NCBI RefSeq assembly: GCF_029960785.1
Contig: NZ_JASBQE010000035.1
Coordinates: 1 to 64,000 of the forward strand
Origin: Polyangium sp. 15x6
GTDB taxonomy: Bacteria > Myxococcota_A > Polyangia > Polyangiales > Polyangiaceae
Length of the DNA: 64,000 nt
Reading direction: 5' to 3'
Below, in pieces: positions 34,876 through 43,171 of the stretch (position 1 is its first letter; the number at the start of each line of letters is the position of its first letter). A model generated the notes under the pieces. It searched no databases and was not told where the DNA came from. It worked only from the letters and a program-made list of their open reading frames with translations. The translations under genes and the position numbers were made by a program.

Positions 34876-36267
34876 TCAGTTCTTGACGAACGTGTTGAGA
34901 ATGCCGACGCACATCTCGTCGAGGGTGGTCTCGCCGTAGGTCACGTCCTGGGGCGACGTGAGGTGCTGCTCGATGAGCGCTCGCTTCAGGAAGGGGTTGT
35001 CCAGCGTGTTGTCGTAGGTGCAGCGGACATCGATGATGTCCCCTCCCCGCAGCGTGGGAAGGTTCTCGATCGTGGCGTCGTAGGTATAGGTCTGCTGCCA
35101 GTTGAAATCCCATTTCGTCTGGAGCAGGCATTCGTTCGCCGGGTCGCTGCCTTGCGCGGCGGCGCGGCGGACCGTGATCTTCCCGTCTACCCCGACGTAA
35201 TGCATGTGGTTCATGACGCTGTAGACCTTCATCTCCGGGAGCGGCTGCCCCCCGACCTCCGAGGGCAGCGTCAGCCGGACCATCTCGGTGTGGGCCTTGG
35301 CCCCGGCGGGGATCCTGAACTCGATTCCATTCGCGTCGTCCGGGCCCGGCTGCAGGCCGTCCCCGTCGGGGAGCGGAACGGGGACAGCGACCGGCAGGAA
35401 CTCCGCCCTGTATTCGGGCACGCCCGGGTGGAATTGAAGCTCTACCTTCGTCGAATCGGGGTCGGCGGTCGTACCCGCCGCGTGGTAATGCATCTGGAGC
35501 ACCAGCTTGGAGCCTGCGGGGACGAAGGCTCCGGCATTGGACGGGAAGACCGTCGGCTGCGCGCCCGGCACCCACGGCGTGAGGAACCTGCTTTTCTCGA
35601 GGCCCAGGGATCCGAAGCATTCGTAATACCCGTCTGCGTTTGCCAGGGCGAGGCTCTCCCCTTCCGGGTCGACGAAGACCACGCCGTGGTGGTCGACCTT
35701 CAGGTTTCCCGGGACGATCTTGCTGGCGCTGACGTAAACATCCTCCGTGAGCTCTGGATCGAGGACGAAACAGATCAACTGGTCCTGCTCGCCGCTCGCG
35801 ACGAAAGGCTTCTTGGGCTGCAACGTGAGGTCGACCCGGGCCAGATCGACGCCTTTGGTCGGCTCCCCTGCCGGCGCGTCCTTGGGGTCGCCCTCGGGGG
35901 CGCCGGCGTTCCCCCAGGCCTCGAGCGTCGCGAGCTCTGCGTCCGAGAGCCGGGAATCGTGCTGCCAGCCGAACCTCGGGGTGCATTCATCGGTGTCGAT
36001 CGCGCCCCAGGGCGGCATGGTCCCATCCTGCGTTCGCATCACGATGAGCCCGGCGAGGTTCTTCACCTGCTCGTATTCGATCAGGCTGAAGGACGCGATC
36101 TGGCCAGGGGAATGACAACTCTGGCAATGCTTTTGGAGGATCGGCGCCACGTCCTTGTGGAAGGTCGGACCAGCGGCGGTCCCTGCGTCGCTCGGCTCGC
36201 TCGAGCATCCGATCAGGGGGAGTGCGGTGGAGACGATCACAATCGCGGTGAGCGCAATGGTTCGCAT
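34876..36267 (-). CDS. Lipoprotein with cytochrome c haem site and PHM-like copper monooxygenase domain
   Basis: The 463-residue protein has a lipobox (LIGC) near residue 21. A haem c site CQSCH near 48-52 lies in an FHKDVAPILQKH context. Beyond about 150 it resembles the copper type II ascorbate-dependent (PHM/DBM) fold: VDHHGVV with a His pair, HMHYVG, VLQMHYHA with the H-x-H pair, and a Met in DEMCVG near the end. These match the two-copper ligand pattern of peptidylglycine monooxygenase. It is probably a periplasmic or surface redox enzyme, with the haem passing electrons in place of ascorbate. GAGAGG before the ATG supports the start. Confidence 0.82.
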   Translation of the reverse strand: MRTIALTAIVIVSTALPLIGCSSEPSDAGTAAGPTFHKDVAPILQKHCQSCHSPGQIASFSLIEYEQVKNLAGLIVMRTQDGTMPPWGAIDTDECTPRFGWQHDSRLSDAELATLEAWGNAGAPEGDPKDAPAGEPTKGVDLARVDLTLQPKKPFVASGEQDQLICFVLDPELTEDVYVSASKIVPGNLKVDHHGVVFVDPEGESLALANADGYYECFGSLGLEKSRFLTPWVPGAQPTVFPSNAGAFVPAGSKLVLQMHYHAAGTTADPDSTKVELQFHPGVPEYRAEFLPVAVPVPLPDGDGLQPGPDDANGIEFRIPAGAKAHTEMVRLTLPSEVGGQPLPEMKVYSVMNHMHYVGVDGKITVRRAAAQGSDPANECLLQTKWDFNWQQTYTYDATIENLPTLRGGDIIDVRCTYDNTLDNPFLKRALIEQHLTSPQDVTYGETTLDEMCVGILNTFVKN

Positions 36268-36381
36268 AAGCTACCTCTCTGGTTTTACACACGACGGCTG
36301 GATGGAGCTCTCCCGAGAGCGCGCATGGGCGCGCCCGGTTCGACGTTCAGGATTCAGGGCGCTGCTTCCGCCCGGGAAAAA

Positions 36382-37080
36382 TCAGTCGGAGCGCCGCTTG
36401 CGGGCGGCGGGCTTTGCCTCCGGCGGCGAGCTCGGCGACGCCGGGCCGGCGGTGCGCCGGGGGGACCGTATGAGCTGCGCGTCGAGGAGCGGGAGCAGGA
36501 CGTCGTCGACGACATAGGTGACGAAGTCCGCGTCGAGCGGAGCCCGCAAGAGGAGGAGGCGGTGGGACGTCAGGGCCATGGCGACCTCGATGATCGCCGT
36601 GGGATCCTTGGGCATTGCGGGAATCTCGCCGCGGGCCACCGCCCGCTCGAGCACCCCGATGACGTTCTCTTGCTCGCGCTTCACGAACTGCTCGCGCACG
36701 AGCCGCCAGAGCTCGGGGTGCACGTGAAACACCGACATGAGCCCGATGAGGAGATCTTTGCCGGCCGTGACCGTCGCGCAAAACGCGCCCAGCGCGAGGA
36801 TGAAGTCCTCGCGGAGCGACGCGCCGATGCTCACCTCGGACGGCCTTTTGGCGCCTCGCAAGAGGCCCGCGAACACGAGGTCGGCCTTGCTCTTCCAGCG
36901 GCGGTAGATCGTCGCCTTGCTGGCGCGGGCGCGGCGGGCGATCTCGTCGATCGACGTGAGATCGTAGCCCACCTCGGCGACGAGCTGCATGGCGGTGTCG
37001 AGGATCGCCTGCTCCTGCGCGGGGGAGAGGCGGCTGCGCATCGGCGTCGGTTCCGCGCTGTGAGGCTCGCTCGTCAGCAT
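36382..37080 (-). CDS. TetR-family transcriptional regulator
   Basis: The 232-residue regulator has an N-terminal helix-turn-helix (YDLTSIDEIARRARASKATI followed by YRRWKSKADLVF) and a C-terminal helical ligand domain. The tail is basic and Pro-rich (PPEAKPAARKRRSD). ATG 37080 is preferred because GGGAAGAAA directly precedes it; an in-frame ATG 36 bases upstream lacks a ribosome site. Two palindromes upstream (37199-37208 and 37238-37255) are candidates for its own operator. Target genes are not evident; the haem/copper lipoprotein gene is 114 bases downstream on the same strand. Confidence 0.88.
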   Translation of the reverse strand: MLTSEPHSAEPTPMRSRLSPAQEQAILDTAMQLVAEVGYDLTSIDEIARRARASKATIYRRWKSKADLVFAGLLRGAKRPSEVSIGASLREDFILALGAFCATVTAGKDLLIGLMSVFHVHPELWRLVREQFVKREQENVIGVLERAVARGEIPAMPKDPTAIIEVAMALTSHRLLLLRAPLDADFVTYVVDDVLLPLLDAQLIRSPRRTAGPASPSSPPEAKPAARKRRSD

Positions 37081-37198
37081 TTTCTTCCCACCAGGGTTTC
37101 GGTTCGAGGGCGGCATCGCGCGCCAGGATAACCCGCGCGCCGAGCAAATCAGGCCTTTGCCGCAGGACAAGGCGGCCCGCGGGTCCGATCGATACGAA

Positions 37199-37208
37199 AC
37201 GGTACCGT
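37199..37208. promoter_or_regulatory. Palindrome ACGGTACCGT upstream of the TetR gene
   Basis: This perfect 10-base palindrome, in the context GATACGAAACGGTACCGTACTC, lies 119 bases upstream of the TetR start. Palindromes of this size and type are common TetR operators. Its assignment to this regulator is inference from proximity. Confidence 0.4.
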
Positions 37209-37237
37209 ACTCATCCAGAAAGTAGAGCAAGCCCGAG

Positions 37238-37255
37238 CGAAACGCAAGCGTTTCG
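37238..37255. promoter_or_regulatory. Palindrome CGAAACGC-AA-GCGTTTCG
   Basis: Eight-base perfect arms around AA, in the gap between the TetR gene and the end of the response-regulator gene. It may be a second regulator site, or a hairpin relating to either gene. The half-site CGAAAC also occurs just before the palindrome at 37199, which links the two. Confidence 0.4.
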
Positions 37256-37320
37256 TTGAGGCGTGAGCTCCCCCTGCTGCTGACCATCCCCCGAGGGAGG
37301 ACGACGAGCAGGCTTCTGCG

Positions 37321-37980
37321 CTATAGCTTGATCAGCCCGAGGCGGCTCGCGGTAGCGATGGCTTCCGTCCGGCTGAGCACATCGAGCTTGCGAAAAATGC
37401 TCCTGAGGTGCGATTTCACCGTCGTCTCGCCGATGCCGAGCAATGCGCTGATCTCCTTGTTGCTCTGTCCGCGCGCCAGATACTCCAGCACCTCCACCTC
37501 GCGGCTCGTGAGGACTTCACGGCTCAGGCTCGCTGCCAACTTTTGCACCAGGGGTGCAGGAAGGCTCGTCTCTCCACGATGCACCCTGCGGATACAGTCG
37601 AGGAGCTCCTCACGGCGCGAATCCTTCAAGAGATACCCCTTCGCGCCGGCTTTGACGGCGTTGAGGAGGTCGTTGTCGGTGTCGAACGTGGTGAGGACGA
37701 TCAAGCGCGCGGAAGCGTCGCTCCTCCGGATCTCCTCGATCGCCGCGACGCCATCCAGCACGGGCATGCGGATGTCGATCAACGCGATGTCCGGACGATA
37801 TTGTTGCCAGAGCTCCACCACCTGCCGGCCATCGGAGGCCGCTGCCACGACCTCCATGTCGGGTTGGCGGCTGATGATGGCCGCAAGGCCCTCGAGCACC
37901 GTGACGTGATCGTCGGCAATGAGCACCCGTATTTTGTCCGAGCCCGAAGAGTTCGCTGAAGTTTCGGCGGGATATTTCAT
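37321..37980 (-). CDS. NarL/FixJ-type response regulator
   Basis: The 219-residue protein has a receiver domain with Asp-Asp in LIADDHV, the phospho-acceptor Asp in IALIDIRMP, Thr in VLTTF and Lys in LLKDS. A LuxR-type DNA-binding domain follows at about 150-215 (LTSREVEVLEYLARGQSNKE, TTVKSHLRSIFRKLDV). Its ATG overlaps the stop of the histidine-kinase gene (ATGA), so the two form a coupled two-component pair. Confidence 0.93.
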   Translation of the reverse strand: MKYPAETSANSSGSDKIRVLIADDHVTVLEGLAAIISRQPDMEVVAAASDGRQVVELWQQYRPDIALIDIRMPVLDGVAAIEEIRRSDASARLIVLTTFDTDNDLLNAVKAGAKGYLLKDSRREELLDCIRRVHRGETSLPAPLVQKLAASLSREVLTSREVEVLEYLARGQSNKEISALLGIGETTVKSHLRSIFRKLDVLSRTEAIATASRLGLIKL

Positions 37981-40715
37981 GGGGTGAAGCCGTCATAGGG
38001 GTACGGAGCTGGCAAGGACGCCACGATGGCCATCCCGCTTCCTTCCGCGCTTCGAATCGTCAAGTGGCCGCCCATCACTTCGACCCGCTCTTTGATCCCG
38101 ATCAAGCCGAGGCCTTCATGTTGTGCCGCAGGATCGAAACCCACGCCGTCATCCCGCAGCTCGAAGCGGAGCCTGTGTGGCTCGAAAGCGACATGAGCGT
38201 TGAAATGGCGCGCGCGGGCGTGCCGCAAGGTGTTCGTCAGCACCTCCTGGCCGATACGCAGCAGGTTTTCCTCCCACTCGTTGGAGAGCGGCCAGGGGCT
38301 GCCCTCCTGCGTGAACGCGCCGATGACGCTGCTCCCGCTGGTCATCTTCTTGATCAGATCGGCCATCGCTTCACGGAAGTTTTTCTCGGCGAGCGCCTGC
38401 GATCGAAGCGCGTGCGCGGATCGTCGCGCCTCTTGCAGGCTCCCTCGCGCGAGCTCCCGCGCGCGGGCGAGGTGTTTTCCGGCCTCGGGGAGCAGGCCCC
38501 TCGACCACGCATCCTCCGTTGCCTCCAGCTGCACGATCACGCCGGTGAATCCTTGCGCCAGCGTGTCGTGGAGATCTCGCGCCATGCGGTTGCGCTCCGC
38601 GGCGATGGCCGCCTCGCGGCCCTGCCTGGAAAGTCGCATGAGCTGAATGGCGAGCATGGCCTGATGCGCCAGCGCACGAGCGAGCTCCATCTCGCTCGTT
38701 TGAAACAGGTTCTTGTGCCTCGACCGGATCCCGATGAAGCCGGCCAGCTTGCCGCCGATCAGCGTCGGGACCGTCAGCGTGGCCACGACGCCCATCGCCG
38801 CCAGCCGCTTGTAGATCACCGGCATGTTGGGATCGTGAGGCATGTCTCCGTGCCATGGATACCAGGGCGAATTCTCACGGCTCCCGAGTCGAATGCGCGG
38901 AGGATCGCAATCGATCTCCCCGACGACGATATCGACGCCCGTGCGGAGTGCCTCACTCCAGACGGGATGGTTTTCCGTGAAGAGTGTGACTTTTTTGGCC
39001 GAGGACAGGTCCTTCGAGGGAGCGTGCAGCCGATCGTCCTCGAACGTCGCGACCAGGTCCATTTCGCTGCTGGGGCCGTTTCGTTCGTACACGCTGACGC
39101 TCTGCCCGTTCAGGCGTCCAGCGATCATGCGCAAGACATGCTCCAGGAGTCGCTCGGGATTCGACTCCTGGGCGAGCACATCCAGCGTGCGGGTGAGCGC
39201 CGCGAACTGACCACGGGCGAGGTGCTCCGAGGCCCGCAAGGCTTCCGCGGATCGTTTGGCCGAGGTCACGTCGCGAAGCGCCCCCGCCCATTCGATGATC
39301 TGGCCCGCGTCGTCGCGCACGGCCGTGGCGTAAACCTCCACGTATTTGATGTAGCCGTCGGGCATCACCAGACGGTGGCCGAAATGAAGATCCTCGCCGT
39401 TGCCGCGGAACGCCTGGAGGTAAAGGGGTAGGTCCTCGGGGTGGACCCTCGAGGCGACCAGTTCGGGCGTGATCTTCGTGTCGGGATGAAGCTCGAAGAG
39501 CCGATAGGTTTCGTCCGACCAGATGAGCTCGCCCGTCGTCATGATCCAGGTCGCGCTTCCCGTTTGGGTCAGGCGCTCGGCCCTGGTCAACGAGGCCTCG
39601 CTCTTCCTTCGTTCCTCGATTTCGACACGGAACGCCTGGTTGATTCGCTCCAGATCCGCCGTGCGCTCGCGGATCCGCCTCTCGAGCTCCGAGTTCAGAC
39701 GCGCGGAGGCTTCCTCGGCGCGTTTGCGCTCGGTGATATCCATCACCGTGCCGATGAAACGGATCGCTTGCCCGTCGGCGTTGAAGAATGCCTGGCCGCG
39801 GGCCGTCACCCACTGCTCCGAACCGTATTGCGGATGAATCGTGCGGTACTCCGCGCGATATTCACCTCCATTCGCACCTGCGAGCGCTTGCATGACCGAA
39901 CTGTCCACGCGCGCCCGGTCGTCCGGGTGAACACATTTCACGAACATGTCGTGTGTCACCTCTGCGTCCAGCGGTAGCCCGAAAATCTCTTTCATCCGCT
40001 GCGACCAGTCGCCCACGTTGCCCAGGTCCGTGGAGTTCCAGACCCACAGGCCAATTCTTCCTGTCTCGATGGCCAGCCTCAGACGTTGCTCGCTATCGAG
40101 CAGCGTCTGGTTGACCTCCCTCAGATGCGAGGCCTGCTGCAGAAGCTCCGCGTTCAGTCGTTGCAGCTCTTCTGCGGCGGTTTCCCGCTCGCTGGCATCG
40201 GGCAACGGTGCCTGGAGTCGTTTTTCCTCGGTGACGTCGCGACAGCTCGCGATGAGCCAGTCGCGCCTCGGGCAACCGAGGCGTGAAAGCCGCACGGCCA
40301 TGGTCCCGAGTTCGCCGGAGGTTCGTCGATACGAGCACTCGACCGAGGCCGGCCCCGATGGTTCGACGCGACCGAACCATTCGAGGATCTCGTCGCGCGA
40401 CGCGCTCGTCACGAACTCCCATGCGTGCTTCCCGACGATATCGCTCTTTCCACGACCGAGCATCGTGCAAGCCGCGGGATTCACCTCGACGATCCGCCCG
40501 TTCGGCTCGACGAGCGCTATGGCTTCCGCGACGTTTGCGAACAGAAGCTCGAGGAGTTCTTCCCGGTCGGATGCGCGGGCGTGCGCGGACGGCGACGGCG
40601 GAGAGCCCGACCGCGTCGGGACCTCGGGGCTGTTCGAATCATCGTGCCTGGACCGCACGCCATCGCATGTTGGCACAAGCTGGCGTGAGAGGGAAGCTCG
40701 AATGCAGACGCGCAC
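37977..40715 (-). CDS. Multi-PAS/GAF sensor histidine kinase (NarX-like HisKA_3 type)
   Basis: The 912-residue protein has three PAS domains at about 50-165, 205-330 and 370-490, each of the last two ending in a DITERKR or DVTSAKR-type linker. A GAF domain lies at about 520-680. A HisKA_3 dimer/phospho-acceptor region follows (AAERNRMARDLHDTLAQGF, His in DLHDT), then an ATPase domain with N-box VLTNTLRHA and G-box LRDDGVGFDP. No membrane segments are seen, so it is probably a cytoplasmic sensor, perhaps of redox, gas or small molecules. The start is uncertain: the longest form begins with GTG 40715, and a GTG at 40658 is possible. Confidence 0.9.
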   Translation of the reverse strand: MRVCIRASLSRQLVPTCDGVRSRHDDSNSPEVPTRSGSPPSPSAHARASDREELLELLFANVAEAIALVEPNGRIVEVNPAACTMLGRGKSDIVGKHAWEFVTSASRDEILEWFGRVEPSGPASVECSYRRTSGELGTMAVRLSRLGCPRRDWLIASCRDVTEEKRLQAPLPDASERETAAEELQRLNAELLQQASHLREVNQTLLDSEQRLRLAIETGRIGLWVWNSTDLGNVGDWSQRMKEIFGLPLDAEVTHDMFVKCVHPDDRARVDSSVMQALAGANGGEYRAEYRTIHPQYGSEQWVTARGQAFFNADGQAIRFIGTVMDITERKRAEEASARLNSELERRIRERTADLERINQAFRVEIEERRKSEASLTRAERLTQTGSATWIMTTGELIWSDETYRLFELHPDTKITPELVASRVHPEDLPLYLQAFRGNGEDLHFGHRLVMPDGYIKYVEVYATAVRDDAGQIIEWAGALRDVTSAKRSAEALRASEHLARGQFAALTRTLDVLAQESNPERLLEHVLRMIAGRLNGQSVSVYERNGPSSEMDLVATFEDDRLHAPSKDLSSAKKVTLFTENHPVWSEALRTGVDIVVGEIDCDPPRIRLGSRENSPWYPWHGDMPHDPNMPVIYKRLAAMGVVATLTVPTLIGGKLAGFIGIRSRHKNLFQTSEMELARALAHQAMLAIQLMRLSRQGREAAIAAERNRMARDLHDTLAQGFTGVIVQLEATEDAWSRGLLPEAGKHLARARELARGSLQEARRSAHALRSQALAEKNFREAMADLIKKMTSGSSVIGAFTQEGSPWPLSNEWEENLLRIGQEVLTNTLRHARARHFNAHVAFEPHRLRFELRDDGVGFDPAAQHEGLGLIGIKERVEVMGGHLTIRSAEGSGMAIVASLPAPYPYDGFTP

Positions 40716-41044
40716 GCAGTTCCCGCGGCTGTGCCGCCCTCCTTCGAATGGGGGAGAACGAGATCCGCCATTCGAAGCAGACGAACCTCCGCTGCAAGAT
40801 CAATGGCGTGCACCACGTGCACGTATTGAACCTCGCCGATTGCACGTAGGCCACCTCCGAATTTCGACCGACTGTCAACCCTTCGAAAGGAGGAGAGGTC
40901 GTTCGTTCGCCTGCAGGACGGAGACGTCGGCCGCAAAATCGATGGCGTCTTCCGCCAGAAGCAGGTAGTCTTGCGCCGCCCGCTCGATCGACAGGCTTTG
41001 GCTTGGCGGCTCGAACGATAACCCACATTCCAGGTGCAACGACG
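40716..41044. other. Divergent intergenic region, possible small ORF
   Basis: These 329 bases separate the histidine kinase from the isochorismatase gene. On the minus strand a TTG-started frame at 41039-40875 would encode 54 residues including LSIERAAQDYLLLAEDAIDF, which has a protein-like composition, but there is no ribosome site and no family. GTGCA-CCACG-TGCAC near 40808 is a small dyad. Promoters for both flanking genes must lie here, but none is clear. Confidence 0.25.
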
Positions 41045-41722
41045 ATGAACAAGTATCACAAGCTCTATACGCCGGAAGACAGCGCGGTCGTTTTCATCGA
41101 TCATCAGCCGCAGATGACGTTCGGCGTCGCCAACATCGATCGAGCGACGCTCATCAACAACGTGACGCTGCTCGCGAAGTGCGCGAAGGAGTTCGGCGTC
41201 CCCGCCGTCCTCACCGCGGTGGAGACGGAGTCGTTCAGCGGGTACGTCTGGCCGCAGCTCCTCGACGTGTTCCCGGGGCAACCGGTCGTCGAGCGGACGT
41301 CCATGAACTCGTGGGACGACGCGGGCTTCCGCGCAGCCATCGAGGCGACGGGCAGGAAGAACATTCTCCTCACCGGCCTCTGGACCGAGGTTTGCGTGAC
41401 CTGGCCGGCCATCGAAATGCTCGGCGCCGGATACAACGTCTACATCGTCGAGGACTGCTGCGGAGCGACCTCCCCGGCCGCCCATGAAGCGTCGCTGTCC
41501 CGGATGGTCCAGGCGGGCGCGGTCCGACTGACGACCATCCCCGCGCTCCTCGAATGGCAGCGCGACTGGGCGAAGCGAGAGCACTACAACCAGCTCATGG
41601 GCCTCATCAAGCAGCACGGCGGCGCCTACGGCGTGGGCGTCGAGTATGCCTACACGATGGTCCATCACGCGCCGCAATCGGCGGTGAAGCCGCAGATCGT
41701 GCCCAAGAAGCCCGGTCACTGA
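41045..41722 (+). CDS. Isochorismatase-family hydrolase (YcaC-like)
   Basis: The 225-residue protein has Asp in VVFIDHQPQMTF and the nucleophile Cys in LTGLWTEVCVTWPA, two members of the family's Asp-Lys-Cys triad. A cis-peptide-type stretch and TSPAAHEASLSRM match YcaC and related hydrolases of unknown substrate. The enzyme should hydrolyse a small amide or ester. The start at MNKYHKLY has AGGTG upstream. It leads a run with the ABM-type gene 10 bases on and the chloroperoxidase-like gene, probably one operon. Confidence 0.88.
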   Translation: MNKYHKLYTPEDSAVVFIDHQPQMTFGVANIDRATLINNVTLLAKCAKEFGVPAVLTAVETESFSGYVWPQLLDVFPGQPVVERTSMNSWDDAGFRAAIEATGRKNILLTGLWTEVCVTWPAIEMLGAGYNVYIVEDCCGATSPAAHEASLSRMVQAGAVRLTTIPALLEWQRDWAKREHYNQLMGLIKQHGGAYGVGVEYAYTMVHHAPQSAVKPQIVPKKPGH

Positions 41723-41732
41723 CGGCAGAGCC

Positions 41733-42278
41733 ATGGCCGAGACCCTTCACATCGCCATCGTCCGGCGCGTTCGAAAGACGCACATCGAGGCCTTCGAACG
41801 CGCCCTCACCGAATTCGCCAGCCGGTCCTTGGCCGAGCCGGGAGCGAGGGGGGTGCATTGCATCTACCCGCCGCCCGGCTCCGATTCGACCGAATACGGC
41901 ATCCTGCGCAGCTTCGCCAGCGCCGCCGACCGCGACGCGTTTTACGAGACCGCCCTCTACAAGGAATGGCTCGCTCGGATCGCGCCGATGGTGGAAGGTG
42001 AACCGACGTACCGGCGATTGGAAGGCCTCGAAGCCTGGTTTCGCACCCCCGCGGAGGCCATGCCGCCGCGATGGAAGATGGCCTTGCTCACCTGGATCGC
42101 CGTATGGCCGGTCAGCATGATTGTCCCGGCGATCCTCCTGCCCTTGCTCGGCCCGAACTTCCCGCACGCCCTCGCCTCCGGCGTCATCGCCGGAGGCATC
42201 GTTGCGGTTCTCACGTGGGGTGCCATGCCCTTGCTCGTGAAGCTCGCGCATCCGTGGCTTCACCCCGGGAACAAATAG
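41733..42278 (+). CDS. Antibiotic biosynthesis monooxygenase-like protein with two membrane helices
   Basis: The 181-residue protein has an ABM-type ferredoxin-like fold at 1-105 ([49 protein letters not shown]). Two hydrophobic helices follow ([20 protein letters not shown] and the [17 protein letters not shown] region). The fusion of an ABM domain to such a membrane tail occurs in a known but uncharacterised family. Function is probably small-molecule oxidation or binding at the membrane. It sits 10 bases after the isochorismatase gene. Confidence 0.82.
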   Translation: MAETLHIAIVRRVRKTHIEAFERALTEFASRSLAEPGARGVHCIYPPPGSDSTEYGILRSFASAADRDAFYETALYKEWLARIAPMVEGEPTYRRLEGLEAWFRTPAEAMPPRWKMALLTWIAVWPVSMIVPAILLPLLGPNFPHALASGVIAGGIVAVLTWGAMPLLVKLAHPWLHPGNK

Positions 42279-42294
42279 AAAAGGTGGTTATCAC

Positions 42295-43116
42295 ATGGCA
42301 ACTTTGACCGTCAAAGACGGCACGCAGATCTATTACAAGGACTGGGGCAGCGGTCAGCCCGTCGTCTTCAGCCACGGCTGGCCGCTCAACGGGGATGCCT
42401 GGGAGGACCAGATGGTCTTCCTCGCCTCGCACGGCTTTCGGTGCATCGCCCACGATCGCCGCGGTCACGGCCGCTCCAGCCAGCCCTGGACCGGCAACGA
42501 AATGGACACCTATGCCGATGACCTGGCCGAGCTCATCGAGTCGCTCGACCTCCGAGGCGTGACGCTCGTCGGGCATTCGACCGGCGGCGGCGAGGTGACG
42601 CGTTACATCGGTCGCCACGGAACGGCGCGTGTCGCAAAGGCGGTCCTCGTCGGCGCCGTGCCGCCGCTCATGCTGAAGACCCCCGCGAATCCGGGCGGCC
42701 TGCCGATCGAGACGTTCGACGGCATTCGCGCGGGCGTCCACGCCGATCGCGCGCAGTTCTTCAAGGACCTGACGATCCCGTTCTACGGGGCGAACCGTGA
42801 AGGGGCGAAGGTCTCGCAAGGCCTCCGGGACACCTTCTGGCTCCAGGGCATGCAGGCCGGCTTCAAGAACGCCCTCGACTGCATCAAGGCGTTCTCCGAG
42901 ACCGATTTCACCGAGGACCTGAAGAAGATCGACGTGCCGACGCTCATCATCCACGGCGACGACGATCAGATCGTCCCCATTGGCGCGAGCGCGCTCGCCG
43001 CCGCCAAGCTCGTGAAGAATGCGCGGCTCGAGATCTACAAGGGCGGCTCGCACGGGCTCGCGGCGACGGAGAAGGACCGCCTCAACGCCGATCTCCTCGC
43101 TTTCATCAAGAGCTGA
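42295..43116 (+). CDS. Alpha/beta hydrolase, non-haem chloroperoxidase-like
   Basis: The 273-residue protein has [30 protein letters not shown] and the nucleophile elbow [14 protein letters not shown] (Ser). The acid Asp is in [11 protein letters not shown] and the base His in [11 protein letters not shown]. The pattern is that of cofactor-free haloperoxidases/arylesterases. The physiological reaction is probably ester hydrolysis or perhydrolysis. AGGTGG before the ATG supports the start. It is the third gene of the run from 41045. Confidence 0.9.
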   Translation: MATLTVKDGTQIYYKDWGSGQPVVFSHGWPLNGDAWEDQMVFLASHGFRCIAHDRRGHGRSSQPWTGNEMDTYADDLAELIESLDLRGVTLVGHSTGGGEVTRYIGRHGTARVAKAVLVGAVPPLMLKTPANPGGLPIETFDGIRAGVHADRAQFFKDLTIPFYGANREGAKVSQGLRDTFWLQGMQAGFKNALDCIKAFSETDFTEDLKKIDVPTLIIHGDDDQIVPIGASALAAAKLVKNARLEIYKGGSHGLAATEKDRLNADLLAFIKS

Positions 43117-43171
43117 CGGCGCGCCTCGCGGAAGCTTTCTCACCGGCGCCGCGTCGCGGTAGGCTGCGCCC

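Noticed and set aside
33340..37131. A 1263-codon open frame on the plus strand
   Set aside because: It is antisense to the phosphatase-adjacent lyase, the haem/copper lipoprotein and the TetR gene, all with clear families. Long antisense frames are expected at this GC content, and its product has no recognisable domain.
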